Below, piece by piece: positions 7,318 through 16,802 of a stretch of 64,000 nt of DNA. A program made the position numbers and the translations under genes. The stretch is from Cyanobacteria bacterium UBA5018 (GTDB lineage: Bacteria > Cyanobacteriota > Cyanobacteriia > PCC-6307 > Cyanobiaceae): the NCBI GenBank assembly GCA_002396505.1, contig DGYA01000124.1:8527-72526 (forward strand). The letters run 5' to 3'. The first letter of the stretch is position 1. Each line of letters begins with the position of its first letter. Below the pieces are notes generated by a model, which was not told the origin of the DNA, did no database searches, and worked only from the letters and a program-made list of their open reading frames with translations.

Positions 7318-9126
7318 ATGACACTCAACATCAATACCAGCCAACGGGTAACCGGAACTGATGGGACTGCCGGCATCAACGGCACCCGGGGTTCTTCTTC
7401 CCAACGGAACGGTGGAAACGGCAAAGCCGGCACAGCCGGCACAGCCAAGAGCCTGAGCCTCACCGGGATCAGCTTCCAGGGCGATGCCGGTGGCGACTTG
7501 ATCAGGCATGACTGGTTTGCTGAAGGCGGCCGGGGGGCGGCGGGTGGCTCGGGCGGCAGTGGTGCAAGTGCCGAGGCCACGTTGAGCACGATCAACGGAC
7601 CCAATTCCACCACCCAGAACGCCGTCTACGACAACCCTGGCAACGGCGGAGCCGGCGGCGGTGCTGGGGCGGGAGGGGCAGCCGCAGTGCGCTTCGGCTC
7701 CCTCAATGTGGACTTTGCTGGTGGGCTGACAGCCCAGAATTCACTGCGTCTCTGGGGCGAGGCCCGCGGCGGCTACGGCGGAAATGCTGGGGGTTCCGAC
7801 GGGCCCGGTAGCTCCGGCTGGAGAGGCGACTTCGTGGAAAGCACTAGCACGAGCACCCAAAACTTCAGCAGGATCTATAGGCAGCTGGGAACCCCGGGCG
7901 GCGTGGCGCCCAACGGCGTCACAGGCGGGGCCGGCTCTGCGGGTACGGTCAGCTTCACGGACATCCAGGTGAGGGGCGAGAACGCGGATATTGGCCTGTT
8001 CGGCACCGCCTTAGGTGGCGCAGGCGGCGGCGGCAGCGGTGGCGTGCGTGGCGGTTCCGGTTCGGTTGGGCAACCGGGTAGCCGTGGAGGGAACGGTGGA
8101 AACGCCAACCTGGCGCTGGCTGAGGTGACCAGACTCCAGGTGAACGCCACGCGGGGCCTGAATCTCTCGATCCAGCTCTCGGCCACCGGTCAATCGGGGG
8201 GACAGGGAGGTGGTGCCGGCGAGGCCGGCTCCGGCATGGTCATCAACAGCACCAGCACCAATGGCGTTGGCTCTTCGCTGGACACCACTACCTATGCGGC
8301 TGCCGGCAACGGCGGCAACGGCGGTAATGGTGGTAGAGCCACAGCCCGGCTGGTTGGCAGCACGATCAACGGCACCGATCAGGCCGACTCCCTGACGCTG
8401 GGGCTCAGCGCCTTTGGCGGGTTGGGCGGAGCAGGTGGCTTCGGCGGTAGTGCAGTGGCGAGTCGGTCCTCCACCAGTGGTGGTCCCGACTTCTTCCAGA
8501 CCTCCACCATCGTCGGCACTTCCGCTGGCCTTAAGGGAATTGACGGCATCACCGGACAGGCCACGGTGGAAGTGAGCGGCAACAGCATCGCGCTGGGCGA
8601 TGGCAACGACTATCTCAGCCTGACGTTGTTCGCGAGCGGACCGTCCACGGTCACGGTGAGTGGCAACAGCTTTGACGGGGGAGACGGCAGGGATAGCCTT
8701 TTTCTCGGCAACGTCAGGGCCGGCGAGCGCGCCGCCACCATCAATGTTGCCAACGGAACCCTCAGCCTCGGCAGCACACCGATCCTCAACACCTTCAGGG
8801 GATTTGAAGCTTTCACGGCCACCAGTGCGGCCGATCGGATCATTGATGGTGGCGGCAACCAGGAGTACAGTGGTGGCTTTGGCTCGGATCGCTACACCTT
8901 CTCTGCCCAGTTCGCCGGCCACGATGTGATCCACGATTTCAGCGCGGAGGATCGGATCGTCTTCTCCGGTTTCGGCAACCCTCTCAACTCTTTCGCCGAC
9001 GTGCTTAGCAAAGCCACCCGAGACCTAGGTTCTAACGGCACCCTGATCACCACAAGTAGTTCCAGCAGCGTTCTGCTGATCGGCTTCTCCGGGCCACTCA
9101 CGACCGCAATGTTCAGCTTCCTTTGA
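7318..9126 (+). CDS. Large secreted glycine-rich protein, RTX-like C-terminus
   Basis: A 602-residue protein with no N-terminal signal peptide, dense in Gly, Ser, Thr and Asn. Many GGNGG, GGAGG and GGSGG runs are separated by beta-rich segments. The C-terminal 120 residues (DRIIDGGGNQEYSGGFGSD, then DVIHDFSAEDRIVFSGF and repeated Ser before an IGF-type end) resemble RTX/serralysin-type C-terminal secretion domains, which argues for type I secretion to the cell surface or medium. ATG 7318 follows a short leaderless N-terminus. No T1SS genes are adjacent. The exact role (adhesin, matrix or motility protein) cannot be told from sequence. Confidence 0.7.
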   Translation: MTLNINTSQRVTGTDGTAGINGTRGSSSQRNGGNGKAGTAGTAKSLSLTGISFQGDAGGDLIRHDWFAEGGRGAAGGSGGSGASAEATLSTINGPNSTTQNAVYDNPGNGGAGGGAGAGGAAAVRFGSLNVDFAGGLTAQNSLRLWGEARGGYGGNAGGSDGPGSSGWRGDFVESTSTSTQNFSRIYRQLGTPGGVAPNGVTGGAGSAGTVSFTDIQVRGENADIGLFGTALGGAGGGGSGGVRGGSGSVGQPGSRGGNGGNANLALAEVTRLQVNATRGLNLSIQLSATGQSGGQGGGAGEAGSGMVINSTSTNGVGSSLDTTTYAAAGNGGNGGNGGRATARLVGSTINGTDQADSLTLGLSAFGGLGGAGGFGGSAVASRSSTSGGPDFFQTSTIVGTSAGLKGIDGITGQATVEVSGNSIALGDGNDYLSLTLFASGPSTVTVSGNSFDGGDGRDSLFLGNVRAGERAATINVANGTLSLGSTPILNTFRGFEAFTATSAADRIIDGGGNQEYSGGFGSDRYTFSAQFAGHDVIHDFSAEDRIVFSGFGNPLNSFADVLSKATRDLGSNGTLITTSSSSSVLLIGFSGPLTTAMFSFL

Positions 9127-9152
9127 GCACGAGCGGCTGCAATTAAACCAAA

Positions 9153-9389
9153 AAGCTGAACATTCTCCACCTGGAGTGCACCAAGGCGTTTTACGGCGCC
9201 ATGTTCCAGGTGGAGTTCCAGGTGGAGTTCCAGGACCTCTCCAACCCCCAGGAAGATGGTCAGCTGCGAGCCGCCCCCCCCCAGCAGCGGCAGCTGGTAA
9301 TCGACCACCTCAGCCAATAGGACATTTCGGCCGATCGCGCCGCCATCCAGCTCAGCGACAAAGCCCTGGCCCTGCTGACACCGGTCTAA
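9153..9389 (+). pseudogene. Possible gene remnant with an internal TAG
   Basis: One frame reads KLNILHLECTKAFYGAMFQV, then a 12-bp repeat (FQVE FQVE FQ), then to LVIDHLSQ, an amber stop at 9318-9320, and continues as DISADRAAIQLSDKALALL to a TAA at 9387. The text on both sides of the stop looks protein-like, but no start codon or family is recognisable. It abuts the 3' end of sufS, which is on the other strand. Confidence 0.3.
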
Positions 9390-9393
9390 CCGT

Positions 9394-10689
9394 TCAGCTG
9401 TGCTCCCGCAAAAAGGCAATCGTGCCCTGCAATTCCTCGGCGAAGCGATCAATCTCCTCCGGGGTGGTGGTGAAGCTGAGACTGGCCCGGGCGGTACCAC
9501 TGAGGCCGTAATAGCGGTGCAGGGGTTGGGTGCAGTGGTGGCCACTGCGGATGCAGATGCCGGCCGAATCCAACAGCGCCGCGATGTCGTTGGCATGCAG
9601 ACCCTCCACCGTGAAGGCCGCCAGGGCGCCGCGGTGCGGTTGCTGCTCCGGCGTGGGGCCAAGGATGCGCAGCCCCTCGATCGCCTGCAGGCGATCAAAC
9701 AACTGGCGAATCAACCGCTGCTCCCAGGCCTGGATGCGCGCCAAGCCGATCCCATTTAGGTAATCGAGGGCGGCACCCATGCCAATCGCCTCGCCGATCG
9801 CCGGTGTGCCGGCCTCAAATTTGTGTGGCAGCTCCGCCCAGCTGCTGTGATCCAGATATACGTCTTGGATCATTTCACCGCCGCCCAGGAAGGGGGGCAT
9901 CGCCTCCAGCAACGTCTCCCGCGCCCAGAGGAAACCCATGCCGGTGGGGCCACACAATTTATGGGAACTACCCACCAGGAAGTCGCAATCGAGCTGGGCC
10001 ACATCGATGGGCAGATGCGGCAGGCTCTGGCAGGCATCCACCAGCAGCAAGGCACCAACTCGATGGGCTAATTGGGCGATCTCAGCGATTGGATTGAGGC
10101 AACCGAGGGTATTGCTCACCTGCACCAGGCTCACCAACCGGGTGCGTTCATTCAGCTGGGCCTTCATATCGTCTAGATCCAACTCACCGCTCTGGGTCAA
10201 GCCCACATGGCGCAACCGGCAGCCAGTGCGGGCGGCCAGCAACTGCCAGGGCACCAGATTGCTGTGGTGCTCCATCACCGAAAGCAGCACTTCATCGCCG
10301 GGCTTGAGATTGGCCTCCCCCCAGCTGCGCGCCACCAGGTTGATCGCTTCGCTGGCATTGCGGGTGAACACGATCTCGTGGGCGGAAGCCGCCCCCACAA
10401 AATTGGCCGTCTTCTGCCGTGCCGCCTCAAAGCCCTCGGTGGCCCGCGCACTCAACTGGTGGGCGCCGCGATGCACGTTGGCGTTGTCGTGGCTGTAGTA
10501 ATGCTGTAACGCCTGCAGCACCTGGCTGGGCTTCTGGCTGGTGGCCGCATAGTCCAGATAGATCAGCGGTTCCCCCAGGCAGGCGGTTTGGGCGAGCAGC
10601 GGGAAATCGGGCCGGGTGAGGGCCGCCAGGTTTTCGGGCGGGTCAGCGGTGGGTTCAGCGATTGCGGCTGTGGCGGGGGAGGCGCTCAT
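9394..10689 (-). CDS. sufS: Cysteine desulfurase SufS
   Basis: A 431-residue type II (SufS-like) PLP-dependent cysteine desulfurase that takes sulfur from cysteine for Fe-S cluster assembly on SufBCD. Visible features are YLDYAATSQKP near residue 45, VMEHHSNLVPWQ near 140, the PLP lysine in VGSSHKLCGPTG near 241-252, and the active-site cysteine region SGHHCTQPLH near 384. Typical length is about 410-420; the N-terminus has about 20 extra Ala/Pro-rich residues. It is the last gene of the ftrC-sufB-sufC-sufD-sufS operon and starts 4 bp after sufD ends. Confidence 0.96.
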   Translation of the reverse strand: MSASPATAAIAEPTADPPENLAALTRPDFPLLAQTACLGEPLIYLDYAATSQKPSQVLQALQHYYSHDNANVHRGAHQLSARATEGFEAARQKTANFVGAASAHEIVFTRNASEAINLVARSWGEANLKPGDEVLLSVMEHHSNLVPWQLLAARTGCRLRHVGLTQSGELDLDDMKAQLNERTRLVSLVQVSNTLGCLNPIAEIAQLAHRVGALLLVDACQSLPHLPIDVAQLDCDFLVGSSHKLCGPTGMGFLWARETLLEAMPPFLGGGEMIQDVYLDHSSWAELPHKFEAGTPAIGEAIGMGAALDYLNGIGLARIQAWEQRLIRQLFDRLQAIEGLRILGPTPEQQPHRGALAAFTVEGLHANDIAALLDSAGICIRSGHHCTQPLHRYYGLSGTARASLSFTTTPEEIDRFAEELQGTIAFLREHS

Positions 10690-10693
10690 CGGG

Positions 10694-11869
10694 TCAGGCC
10701 TCGGCCAGCAGGCGCTCTAGGGGATTCCAGCCTGCCGCGGCGGCCGGCAAATCGCGCAGCACCTCCTCGCAGAAGGCCCGTTTCAGCAGGGTGGCCGCCT
10801 GGCTGGCGGCGATGCCGCGACTCTGCAAATAAAACAGTTCTTCCTGGCGCAGCCGGCTCACGGTGGCGCCATGGGCGCACTTCACGTCATCGGCCACGAT
10901 TTCCAGCTCGGGCTTGGTGTCCACCCGGGCCCGATCCGAAAGCAGCAGGCTGCGGCTCAGCTGGGCGGCATTGGTGCGCTGCGCCACCTGGGGCACCTTC
11001 ACCGCCCCGTTGAACACACTGCGACCCTGTCCATCGGCCAACACCTTGTGCAGTTGGTCCAGCTGGCCGTCGGGCCCATCAAAACGCACGGCGCTGTGGG
11101 TGTCGGCAATCTGGCGGCCGTTGCACACCTGCAGGCCCCGCAGCCTGGTGCTGGCGGCCCCCTGGCTCTGCACTATCCGGGGCTCAAAGCGCGCCAAACC
11201 CCAACCGCCCATGGCACTGCTCAACTCCAGTTCACTGGCGGGCTCCTGCAGCACCGCCCAATGGGCCAGCAGACAGGCCTGAGCTTCCCCCAGGGCCAAA
11301 CAACCGGCCTTGAGGCGGGCACCGCCCCCCAGCTGCACCGCCGTCACCACACTCAGGGCCGCCGGCCCCTGGCTCGGTTGCTCCTGGTCATCGGTGATCA
11401 CCTGCAACAGCTCCAAACTGGCGCCGGGTTCCAGCACCAGCAGCAGCTGGGCGGGCCGCAGGCCACCGGCGGCACTGGCCGCCAAACTCAACAGCAGCGG
11501 TTCGGTGACAACACCCCGCACCCTCAGGGCCAGCAGGGGCTCAGCCGCCCTCTGGGCGGCGGCTCTGTTGAGAGCCACGGGCCATTGCTCGCCGCCACCG
11601 CTGGCCTGGAGCAGCCGCAGCCACTGCTCCTCGGCGGCGGCCCCCTCCAACCGCTCCACGCCAGCCGGCAACTGCGGCTGGCCCCACCCGCTGCCCCCCT
11701 CACTAGGCGCCAGCCGGGGAGCGATGGCCGTGAGCGGATCCAAGGCCGTAAACCGCCAGTCCTCCTGGCGCCGCGTCGGCAGGGGCGAGCCGGCCAATTC
11801 GGCCAGCCAGGGGGCAGCCGGTGCGGTTGCCGGCGGCGTTGCGGTTGTGGTTTCGGTTGCCGTGGGCAT
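10694..11869 (-). CDS. sufD: Fe-S cluster assembly protein SufD
   Basis: A 391-residue SufD, the partner of SufB in the SufBC2D scaffold complex. The beta-helix core is followed by the diagnostic C-terminal block with DDVKCAHGATVSRL near residue 327 and [19 protein letters not shown] near 344. The N-terminus has PLPTRRQEDWRFT (residues 29-41), typical of SufD. The start overlaps the sufC stop at 11869, indicating translational coupling. An Ala/Thr/Pro-rich leader (first 20 residues) precedes the conserved region. Confidence 0.95.
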   Translation of the reverse strand: MPTATETTTATPPATAPAAPWLAELAGSPLPTRRQEDWRFTALDPLTAIAPRLAPSEGGSGWGQPQLPAGVERLEGAAAEEQWLRLLQASGGGEQWPVALNRAAAQRAAEPLLALRVRGVVTEPLLLSLAASAAGGLRPAQLLLVLEPGASLELLQVITDDQEQPSQGPAALSVVTAVQLGGGARLKAGCLALGEAQACLLAHWAVLQEPASELELSSAMGGWGLARFEPRIVQSQGAASTRLRGLQVCNGRQIADTHSAVRFDGPDGQLDQLHKVLADGQGRSVFNGAVKVPQVAQRTNAAQLSRSLLLSDRARVDTKPELEIVADDVKCAHGATVSRLRQEELFYLQSRGIAASQAATLLKRAFCEEVLRDLPAAAAGWNPLERLLAEA

Positions 11870-12717
11870 CAGGCCACCTCCACTGGTGTTGACTGCCCTG
11901 GGTTCAGCTCTCCCGCGTTCAGCTCTGCTGGGTTGGCCTCCAGCTGGGCCAGGGCCTCGTCCACCCAGTCGTAGCCAATCCGCTCCAGCTCCAGAGCCAA
12001 TTCCTTGCCGCCGGTGCGCAGAATGCGGCCCGCCGCCATCACGTGCACGTAATCCGGCGTAATCAGATCCAGCAGGCGTTGGTAATGGGTGATCAACAAG
12101 GTGGTATTTGCATCACCGGCCAACTGGTTCACGCCGCTGGCCACGATGCGCAGGGCGTCGATATCCAGGCCGGAATCGGTTTCATCGAGAATCGACACCA
12201 GCGGTTCGAGCAGGGCCATCTGCAAAATCTCGTTGCGCTTCTTCTCGCCACCACTAAATCCCTCGTTCACCGAGCGATCCAGGAAGGCCGGATCCATCTG
12301 CACCAGCTGCATCCGCTCGCGCACCAGATCCTCAAAGGCAAAGGTATCTAGCTCTTCCTCGCCCCGTTGGCCGCGGCGGGCATTGGTGGCCACCCGCAGA
12401 AACTCCAGATTGCTCACTCCGGGAATCTCCACCGGATATTGAAAACCGAGAAACAGGCCACTGCGGGCCCTGATTTCCGGATCCAGCTCCAGCAGGTTTT
12501 CACCGCGATAGGTAACCGAACCGCCGGTCACCTGATAGGCGGGATGACCCGCCAACACCTTGGACAGGGTGCTCTTGCCACTGCCATTGCGACCCATCAC
12601 CGCATGGATCTCCCCCTCCCGCAGGGTGAGGTTCACCCCATGCAGGATGGGCTGGTCGCCAACGCTGGCATGCAGGTCGCGAATCTCAAGCAGAACCGGT
12701 GCGTCGGGGCGAATCAC
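11869..12717 (-). CDS. sufC: Fe-S assembly ATPase SufC
   Basis: A 282-residue ABC-type ATPase that drives conformational change in the SufBCD scaffold. It has Walker [10 protein letters not shown] near residue 41, signature [15 protein letters not shown] near 153, Walker [18 protein letters not shown] near 175, and the H-loop [10 protein letters not shown] near 207. A C-terminal tail of about 25 residues ([15 protein letters not shown]) is made of short repeats, in keeping with repeat growth elsewhere here. It is separated from sufB by 362 bp of repeats, unusual for this operon. Confidence 0.96.
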   Translation of the reverse strand: MIRPDAPVLLEIRDLHASVGDQPILHGVNLTLREGEIHAVMGRNGSGKSTLSKVLAGHPAYQVTGGSVTYRGENLLELDPEIRARSGLFLGFQYPVEIPGVSNLEFLRVATNARRGQRGEEELDTFAFEDLVRERMQLVQMDPAFLDRSVNEGFSGGEKKRNEILQMALLEPLVSILDETDSGLDIDALRIVASGVNQLAGDANTTLLITHYQRLLDLITPDYVHVMAAGRILRTGGKELALELERIGYDWVDEALAQLEANPAELNAGELNPGQSTPVEVA

Positions 12718-13079
12718 AGCAGAGGGCGGGCGGATGGAAAAACGGGAATCAAACGGGAGATCACTAGCGGCAAAAGCGCCAGGCGCTGGGAAATGGTCAG
12801 TGACTGGAGAATGGGCTGATGCTTGGGCTGGAGAAGGGAAAAAGTCTGGGGCTGGAGAAGGTAAAGAGGCTGGGGCTGGGCTGCCAAGGCTGGGCTCGCT
12901 GGAGGGCGAGCTCGCTGGAGTTGCTAGCTAGGGAATGTTTCTAGCCCAATGGCCCACAGTTCAAGGCGCACTCAGTTCATTGGCAAACTGTTCACCTTTA
13001 AACAATTCACCAGCAAACAGGGCGCTGGTACACAGTTCACGGTTGCCTAGATCGGGGGGCTTGGCCGGGGCTGGTTCCA
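12718..13079. repeat. Repeat-filled gap splitting sufB from sufC
   Basis: No gene is present. At 12822-12869 there are two 24-bp units of the form CTGGGGCTGGAGAAGGTAAA plus four bases, then partial units to about 12925. At 12946-13050 a different family appears, with repeated ACAGTTCA / CTGTTCAC / CAATTCAC words spaced about 15-25 bp apart. The spacer interrupts an operon in which sufB and sufC are normally close. Confidence 0.75.
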
Positions 13080-14522
13080 CTATCCCACCGAACCCTCAAG
13101 CTTCAGAGCCAGCAGCTTGTCCGCCTCGGCGGCGAATTCCATCGGCAACTGGTTGAAAACGTCGCGACAGAAGCCACTCACCATCATCGAAACGGCCTCC
13201 TCCAGACCTATACCTCGGCTCTGCAAGTAGAAGAGCTGATCTGCGGAAATGCGAGAGGTGCTGGCTTCGTGCTCCACGGCCGCATCGGGCTGCTGGCAAC
13301 GGATGTAGGGATAGGTGTTGGCGGCGGCCTGATCGCCAATCAGCATCGAATCGCACTGGCTGTAGTTCTTGGCTCCCACAGCCTTAGGACCGATTTGAAC
13401 CAGCCCCCGATAGCTATTAGCTGAATGGCCGGCACAGATGCCCTTGCTCACGATCGTGGAGCGGCTGCGGGCCCCCAGATGCACCATCTTGCTGCCGGTG
13501 TCCGCCTGCTGGAGGTTATTGGTGAGGGCTACGGAATAAAATTCCCCCACCGAATCGTCCCCCTGCAACACACAGCCGGGATACTTCCAGGTGATCGCCG
13601 AGCCAGTCTCCACCTGGGTCCAGCTAATGCGGCTGCGGTCGCCGCGGCACTGGCCGCGCTTAGTAACGAAATTATAAATGCCGCCGACGCCGTTCTCATC
13701 GCCAGCATACCAGTTCTGCACGGTGGAATACTTGATCGTGGCATCATCTAGGGTCACCAACTCCACCACCGCCGCATGCAGCTGATTGGTGTCGAACATC
13801 GGCGCCGTGCAACCCTCCAGATAACTCACCGAAGCTCCCTCTTCCGCCACTATCAAGGTGCGCTCAAACTGACCGGTATCGCCGGAATTGATACGGAAGT
13901 AAGTAGATAATTCCATCGGGCACTCGACGCCCTTGGGAATGAACACAAACGAGCCATCACTGAAAACGGCTGAATTGAGGGCGGCGAAGTAATTATCGTT
14001 GGCGGGAACCACCGTACCAAGATATTTTTCCACCAGCTCGGGATGGTCCTTCACCGCCTCACTGATGGAGCAGAAGATCACGCCGTGCTCCGCCAGCTTC
14101 TCCCGATAGGTGGTGGCGATTGAAACGCTATCAAATACCGCATCTACCGCGACATTAGAAAGCCGCTTCTGCTCACTCAAGGGTATTCCTAACTTTTCAA
14201 ATGTTTCCAACAACTTGGGATCCACCTCGTCGAGGCTGGCTTTTTTCTCCTGCTGCTTGGGCGCCGCATAATAAACAATATTTTGATAATCAATTTTTGG
14301 ATATCCCAAAGCAGCCCAGTCTGGCTCTTGCATCCGCAGCCAGTTGCGGTAGGCCCGCAGCCGGAAATCGAGCAGGAAAACTGGCTCTTGTTTCTTGGCG
14401 GAAATTAACCGCACCACATCTTCGCTGAGACCCTTGGCAATCTTTTCGGTTTCAATATCAGTGACGAAGCCGTACTTATACGGCTGGGCCACCAGGTCCC
14501 CAACGGTGGCAGTGCTAGTCAT
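13080..14522 (-). CDS. sufB: Fe-S cluster assembly scaffold SufB
   Basis: A 480-residue SufB, the main scaffold on which clusters are built. Recognisable parts are [15 protein letters not shown] at residues 19-33, [19 protein letters not shown] near 200, the core [12 protein letters not shown] with a conserved Cys near 240, and the C-terminal [20 protein letters not shown] region followed by [13 protein letters not shown]. Full family length (about 470-480). ATG at 14522 lies 8 bp after the ftrC stop. Confidence 0.97.
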   Translation of the reverse strand: MTSTATVGDLVAQPYKYGFVTDIETEKIAKGLSEDVVRLISAKKQEPVFLLDFRLRAYRNWLRMQEPDWAALGYPKIDYQNIVYYAAPKQQEKKASLDEVDPKLLETFEKLGIPLSEQKRLSNVAVDAVFDSVSIATTYREKLAEHGVIFCSISEAVKDHPELVEKYLGTVVPANDNYFAALNSAVFSDGSFVFIPKGVECPMELSTYFRINSGDTGQFERTLIVAEEGASVSYLEGCTAPMFDTNQLHAAVVELVTLDDATIKYSTVQNWYAGDENGVGGIYNFVTKRGQCRGDRSRISWTQVETGSAITWKYPGCVLQGDDSVGEFYSVALTNNLQQADTGSKMVHLGARSRSTIVSKGICAGHSANSYRGLVQIGPKAVGAKNYSQCDSMLIGDQAAANTYPYIRCQQPDAAVEHEASTSRISADQLFYLQSRGIGLEEAVSMMVSGFCRDVFNQLPMEFAAEADKLLALKLEGSVG

Positions 14523-14530
14523 AAAACCCC

Positions 14531-14917
14531 TCAGCTAGCGGTTACTGCGTTGATCTCATCCATGGAAATCGTCTGCTGATCGCCGCGGAAGGCATTGTCT
14601 TCCGTGAGAAACAGCATGCAATGGCACTCCTTGCGCTCCCGCATCGGCACACAGGGGCAGTTCCAAAAGGCCTGGGACACCTCTGCCTGCTTGTCCTCAT
14701 AATGCCGACAGGGGCAGAGGGCACCGCCCAGTTCGTCCTTGTGTCGGGCCAGCCCCTGAAGTACCACCGCGGTGACGGAGGGGTCAACGCAAAAGTAGGT
14801 ACCGGTGCGCTGGGCGTAGGTCTCGGCGAACCGGCGAATCACCTCCAAACTGTCAGGGGTCGTATCCGCACTGGGTGCGACTGGTTGGGAGGCGTCGGTG
14901 TCAGCCATATCAGCCAT
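14531..14917 (-). CDS. ftrC: Ferredoxin-thioredoxin reductase catalytic chain
   Basis: A 128-residue catalytic beta subunit of FTR, which passes electrons from ferredoxin to thioredoxin through a [4Fe-4S] cluster and an adjacent disulfide. All seven expected cysteines are in the pattern YFCVDP (residue 43), then LCPCRHY (68-70), NCPCVP (87-89) and KECHCM (98-100). It is the first gene of the suf transcription unit, as in other cyanobacteria, which puts supply of an Fe-S enzyme under the same control as cluster assembly. The first 20 residues are variable and acidic. Confidence 0.94.
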   Translation of the reverse strand: MADMADTDASQPVAPSADTTPDSLEVIRRFAETYAQRTGTYFCVDPSVTAVVLQGLARHKDELGGALCPCRHYEDKQAEVSQAFWNCPCVPMRERKECHCMLFLTEDNAFRGDQQTISMDEINAVTAS

Positions 14918-15512
14918 GAAATAAGAGGAGTGGGAAGCGAGGCCTGGATGCGGGTGAGCGGAGACGGGGAGCTGGAACCAAAACCGGCAGCTAGAAAAAG
15001 GCCAGTCGCAGCAGGAAATCTAATCGGAGCAAACCCTGGGCCGAGCAACCCAGGGGGCGCAACGGTTGGGGAAGAAACCGCAGAGGGTCAAAAACCTGCC
15101 AGAGGACTCCAGTTGAGAACCAACCCTTCTCGATTCGAAAACCTCTGCTGCCAAAGCCCGGAGCTACGGAAAAGTTGTTCACCGAAACCCTTGGCCAGGA
15201 AACTTTCAGTCACGAAAAGCGGAGGGAAACGAAACGTTGGGCAACAAAACCTCAGTCTGCGCCTATCTGAGGCAGCCAGGCCCTGGGGTGGCAAGACCCT
15301 TCAGACGGCAAAACCTAAGCTGGCGAAGACCTGAGGGTTACGAAACCCCTTGGTTTCCTTTTAACTGAGCCTAGGGCAAGGCCGGGGCAAGTGCGGCAAA
15401 GGCCATTGTGCCCGGCCGGCTGGTTCGTCTGTATTTGCGGCAACACATGCTCGCAACCAACCGATTGGCGTGGCATGGTGAGGCATATCTCTTTGCGCTT
15501 GGCCACCAGTCG
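14918..15512. promoter_or_regulatory. Divergent suf/sufR control region with phased repeats
   Basis: A 595-bp gap between divergent ftrC and sufR. It should hold both promoters and SufR operators. I did not find a perfect CAAC-N6-GTTG palindrome, the operator reported for Synechocystis SufR; nearest are CAACGGTTG at about 15060 and GTTGGGCAAC at about 15236. From about 14975 to 15350 a word like GAAACC or AAAACCT recurs roughly every 18-25 bp about fifteen times, forming a degenerate tandem array. Confidence 0.5.
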
Positions 15513-16340
15513 ATGAGCGCTACCAGCATGGGCGCCACCGCTTTGGGCGCCAAAGCCCTGTCAGCCAATCACCAGGCAGACAGGGCCCAGCCGGCCAAAG
15601 GTCAGGCTGATCACGATTCAACCGCCCCCGGCCAGCCGGAGGCTGGCCACCAATCCCCTGGCCTGCCCACCCGAGACGCGGCCCTGGCCCTGCTGATTCG
15701 CCACGGGGCTGGCACGGCAGCCGAACTGGCCAACCGCTTGAGCGTTTCAGTGCAGGTGATGCGGCGCCATCTCCGCAGTCTGGAAGAAGAAGGCCTGGTG
15801 GAGGCCAGCCTGAGCGCAGAAGGCCCCGGCAGGCCCAGCAACCGCTGGCAGCTCACCGGCAAGGGGCAATCCCTGTTTCCCGATGGCAGCGAGCATTTCG
15901 CCCTGGGCCTGATGCAGTCCTTGGCCGGCAGCCTGCCGCCGGCGGCGGTGCAGGCCCTACTGGAGCACCAAGCTCAACAAAAAGCCCTGGACTACCGCCG
16001 CCAGATCGGCGACGGCCCCCTGCAGCTGCGCCTGGGGCGATTAGTGCAGCTGCGCCGCGGCGAGGGCTATGTGGCCGAATGTGAACCCGACGGCGACAAG
16101 GCCTGGATCATCAGCGAGTACCACTGTTCCGTAATGCGCATCGCTGAGCAGTTCCCCTGTGTCTGCGACCAGGAACTTCAACTGATCCGCCACACCTTCC
16201 CAGACTGCGCCGTGGAAAGGGTGCACTGGCGCCTGGACAAGGGCCACTCCTGCGGCTTCCGCCTCACCCCCACCTACTCCAGCCAACCCAATTCCGGCCA
16301 AACCCCACCAGTCCCCGCCTCCACCGCCCTTGAGCCCTGA
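15513..16340 (+). CDS. sufR: SufR, Fe-S-dependent transcriptional repressor
   Basis: A DeoR-family winged-helix repressor of the suf operon. After a variable Ala/Gln/Pro-rich N-terminus of about 55 residues comes the helix-turn-helix (AALALLIRHGAGTAAELANR and VSVQVMRRHLRSLEEEGLV) and a wing with GPGRPSNRW. The C-terminal half carries the cluster-binding cysteines: CSVMRIAEQFPCVCDQE and HTFPDCAVERV, plus a later SCGF. When the cluster is lost, repression is relieved. ATG 15513 is preferred; an in-frame upstream ATG at 15408 would add 35 unusual residues. It is divergent from ftrC-sufBCDS. Confidence 0.93.
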   Translation: MSATSMGATALGAKALSANHQADRAQPAKGQADHDSTAPGQPEAGHQSPGLPTRDAALALLIRHGAGTAAELANRLSVSVQVMRRHLRSLEEEGLVEASLSAEGPGRPSNRWQLTGKGQSLFPDGSEHFALGLMQSLAGSLPPAAVQALLEHQAQQKALDYRRQIGDGPLQLRLGRLVQLRRGEGYVAECEPDGDKAWIISEYHCSVMRIAEQFPCVCDQELQLIRHTFPDCAVERVHWRLDKGHSCGFRLTPTYSSQPNSGQTPPVPASTALEP

Positions 16341-16773
16341 CACCAACCCCGCGGTTACCGGTTCAACTGCCAGCGCTGCGACCAGCGCCCCGATAAGCGC
16401 CACCGGCAGCGCAACCGCAGGCGCGGAGGGGCCCCTAAACCCAGCGGAGCTGGCCGCCCTGGAAGCCCCCTTACTGCCAAGCCGAGAACGGCATCAGCTG
16501 CGGCTACTGGCCCATGGCTTGCGCACCTTGCAGCAAATCGCCGGCCGGCGGGCCGGCCCGCCGCCGGAGCTGGCCGCGATTCAGGCCTGGGCCCGCCAGC
16601 AGCCCAGCATCGGCGGCGACGAAACCTTTGTCCGCGCCTTCTCCATCCAGCTGCAAGTGGCGGGCCAGCAGCTCAGCCAGCTGGCCGGAGATCGCCCAGG
16701 CGGCGCCCTGGCCCTGGAGCTCAGCGAGCTGATCAACGCTGCCCAGAGGCAGAGCCCAGCACCTCAAAGCTGA
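16330..16773 (+). CDS. Conserved hypothetical protein downstream of sufR
   Basis: A 147-residue frame with a TTG start that overlaps the sufR end by 11 bp. The first 35 residues are low-complexity (Ser/Thr/Ala/Gly). Residues 36-140 are helical (LPSRERHQLRLLAHGLRTL, then FVRAFSIQLQVAGQQLSQLA). No cysteine, membrane segment or known motif is seen. Probably co-transcribed with sufR. Function unknown. Confidence 0.65.
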   Translation: MSPDTNPAVTGSTASAATSAPISATGSATAGAEGPLNPAELAALEAPLLPSRERHQLRLLAHGLRTLQQIAGRRAGPPPELAAIQAWARQQPSIGGDETFVRAFSIQLQVAGQQLSQLAGDRPGGALALELSELINAAQRQSPAPQS

Positions 16774-16802
16774 GGGGCGCCCCGGGCCCTGGGGGGGCCG
16801 GT

